Source: Bacteroides sp.
GTDB taxonomy: Bacteria > Bacteroidota > Bacteroidia > Bacteroidales > Bacteroidaceae
Length of the DNA: 5,300 nucleotides
Assembly: GCA_030151885.1 (NCBI GenBank)
Contig: JASLCG010000155.1
Location: 1 to 5,300 of the forward strand
Direction: 5' to 3'
Part shown: piece after piece, positions 4,855-5,300 of the stretch
How positions within the stretch are numbered: position 1 is the first letter of the stretch
How the letters are laid out: the number at the start of each line of letters is the position of its first letter
Notes under the pieces: generated by a model
The model's database searches: none
Told to the model about the DNA's origin: nothing
Seen by the model: the letters and a program-made list of their open reading frames with translations, nothing else
Program-made: the position numbers and the translations under genes

Positions 4855-5300
4855 TTAGAATAATATTTTCACACCTATATTAACTTTACCTAAACTTGTT
4901 GATTCAAGGAAGTTACCATTAAATTTGAAATCTGAGGATTTACTTCCACCTTTAGGTTTATCTGTACTATATCCAATAGAAAGAAGATTAAAAGAAGCTT
5001 CAATAGTTAGCCAGTTGTTTACAATTAAATCTAGACCAGGTGCAAATGCTAAGCCCATGTTGAACTGATCTGAAATTTTAGTACCATCATTTTTAATATT
5101 GCCGAACGATACAGGTAATGCTACTTGACCAAATGCAAATAATTTACCTGATATATTCCAATATTGTCTAACCAAAGGTTGAATGATAAAAGTTTGATTT
5201 TTAACGTCTTCTACTTTGTTTTGAGAATAACCTAAAGCTCCTCCAATTGCAACAGATGGTGAAATAAATTTTCCAACTAAAGGTAGTACCGTGAAATCTG
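4855..5300 (-). CDS. Outer-membrane beta-barrel protein, C-terminal part (runs off the window)
   Basis: The visible 147 codons encode the C-terminal part of a small outer-membrane beta-barrel (porin-like / OMP_b-brl type). Segments alternate in polarity with frequent Gly and aromatic residues, for example GKFISPSVAIGGALGYSQN near the edge (about 5221-5274), KLFAFGQVALPVSFGN, and APGLDLIVNNWLTIEASFNLLSIGYS. The protein ends VNIGVKILF, and a terminal Phe after an alternating strand is the usual signal for barrel insertion. A TTG at 5173-5175 might look like a start, but the frame stays open beyond it to the window edge with equally barrel-like sequence (FIIQP, then VAIGGALGYS). The true start and signal peptide therefore lie outside the window. 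The specific function is unknown. The gene converges on the acetyltransferase gene across a shared terminator. Confidence 0.85.
   Translation of the reverse strand, partial: DFTVLPLVGKFISPSVAIGGALGYSQNKVEDVKNQTFIIQPLVRQYWNISGKLFAFGQVALPVSFGNIKNDGTKISDQFNMGLAFAPGLDLIVNNWLTIEASFNLLSIGYSTDKPKGGSKSSDFKFNGNFLESTSLGKVNIGVKILF

Overview
The window looks like chromosomal DNA of an AT-rich member of the Bacteroidota, most likely a flavobacterium of the Myroides kind. This is an inference from several signs. Base composition is strongly AT-rich. Start codons follow A-rich leaders with no clear Shine-Dalgarno sequence. Three genes are preceded by exact matches to the Bacteroidota -7 element TAnnTTTG. 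One gene encodes an outer-membrane beta-barrel protein of a type common in this phylum. I see no mobile element, CRISPR array, tRNA or rRNA.

Layout from left to right. The last codons of an upstream + strand gene end at 21 and are followed by a perfect terminator hairpin (37-70). A small two-helix membrane protein of unknown function (105-296, +) comes next. A shared convergent terminator (321-358) separates it from two tandem minus-strand genes: an NAD(P)-binding atypical SDR oxidoreductase (409-1062), and upstream of it an AraC-family regulator (1150-1989). A 436-base gene-free region (1990-2425) separates the regulator from a divergent xanthine permease of the NCS2 family, xanP (2426-3793, +). 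This region holds the regulator's promoter, an unusual palindrome, the xanP promoter and a leader of about 145 bases that can fold in mutually exclusive ways.

A GC-rich terminator (3829-3860) closes xanP. Next is a compact two-gene unit with its own consensus promoter: rubredoxin (3942-4136) and, 18 bases later, a full-length chloramphenicol acetyltransferase-family protein with an intact catalytic His (4155-4808). A bidirectional terminator (4813-4844) then separates this unit from a convergent outer-membrane beta-barrel gene (4855-5300, -) that runs off the right edge.

The genes form separate short transcription units, mostly fenced by near-perfect hairpins, and do not make one pathway. 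XanP should import xanthine with protons. The AraC regulator may control the adjacent oxidoreductase. Rubredoxin and the acetyltransferase are probably co-transcribed, although no functional link between them is obvious. I found no convincing new multi-gene system. The observations most worth a second look are the competing RNA structures in the xanP leader, the palindrome with repeated half-sites upstream of it, and the rubredoxin-acetyltransferase pairing.
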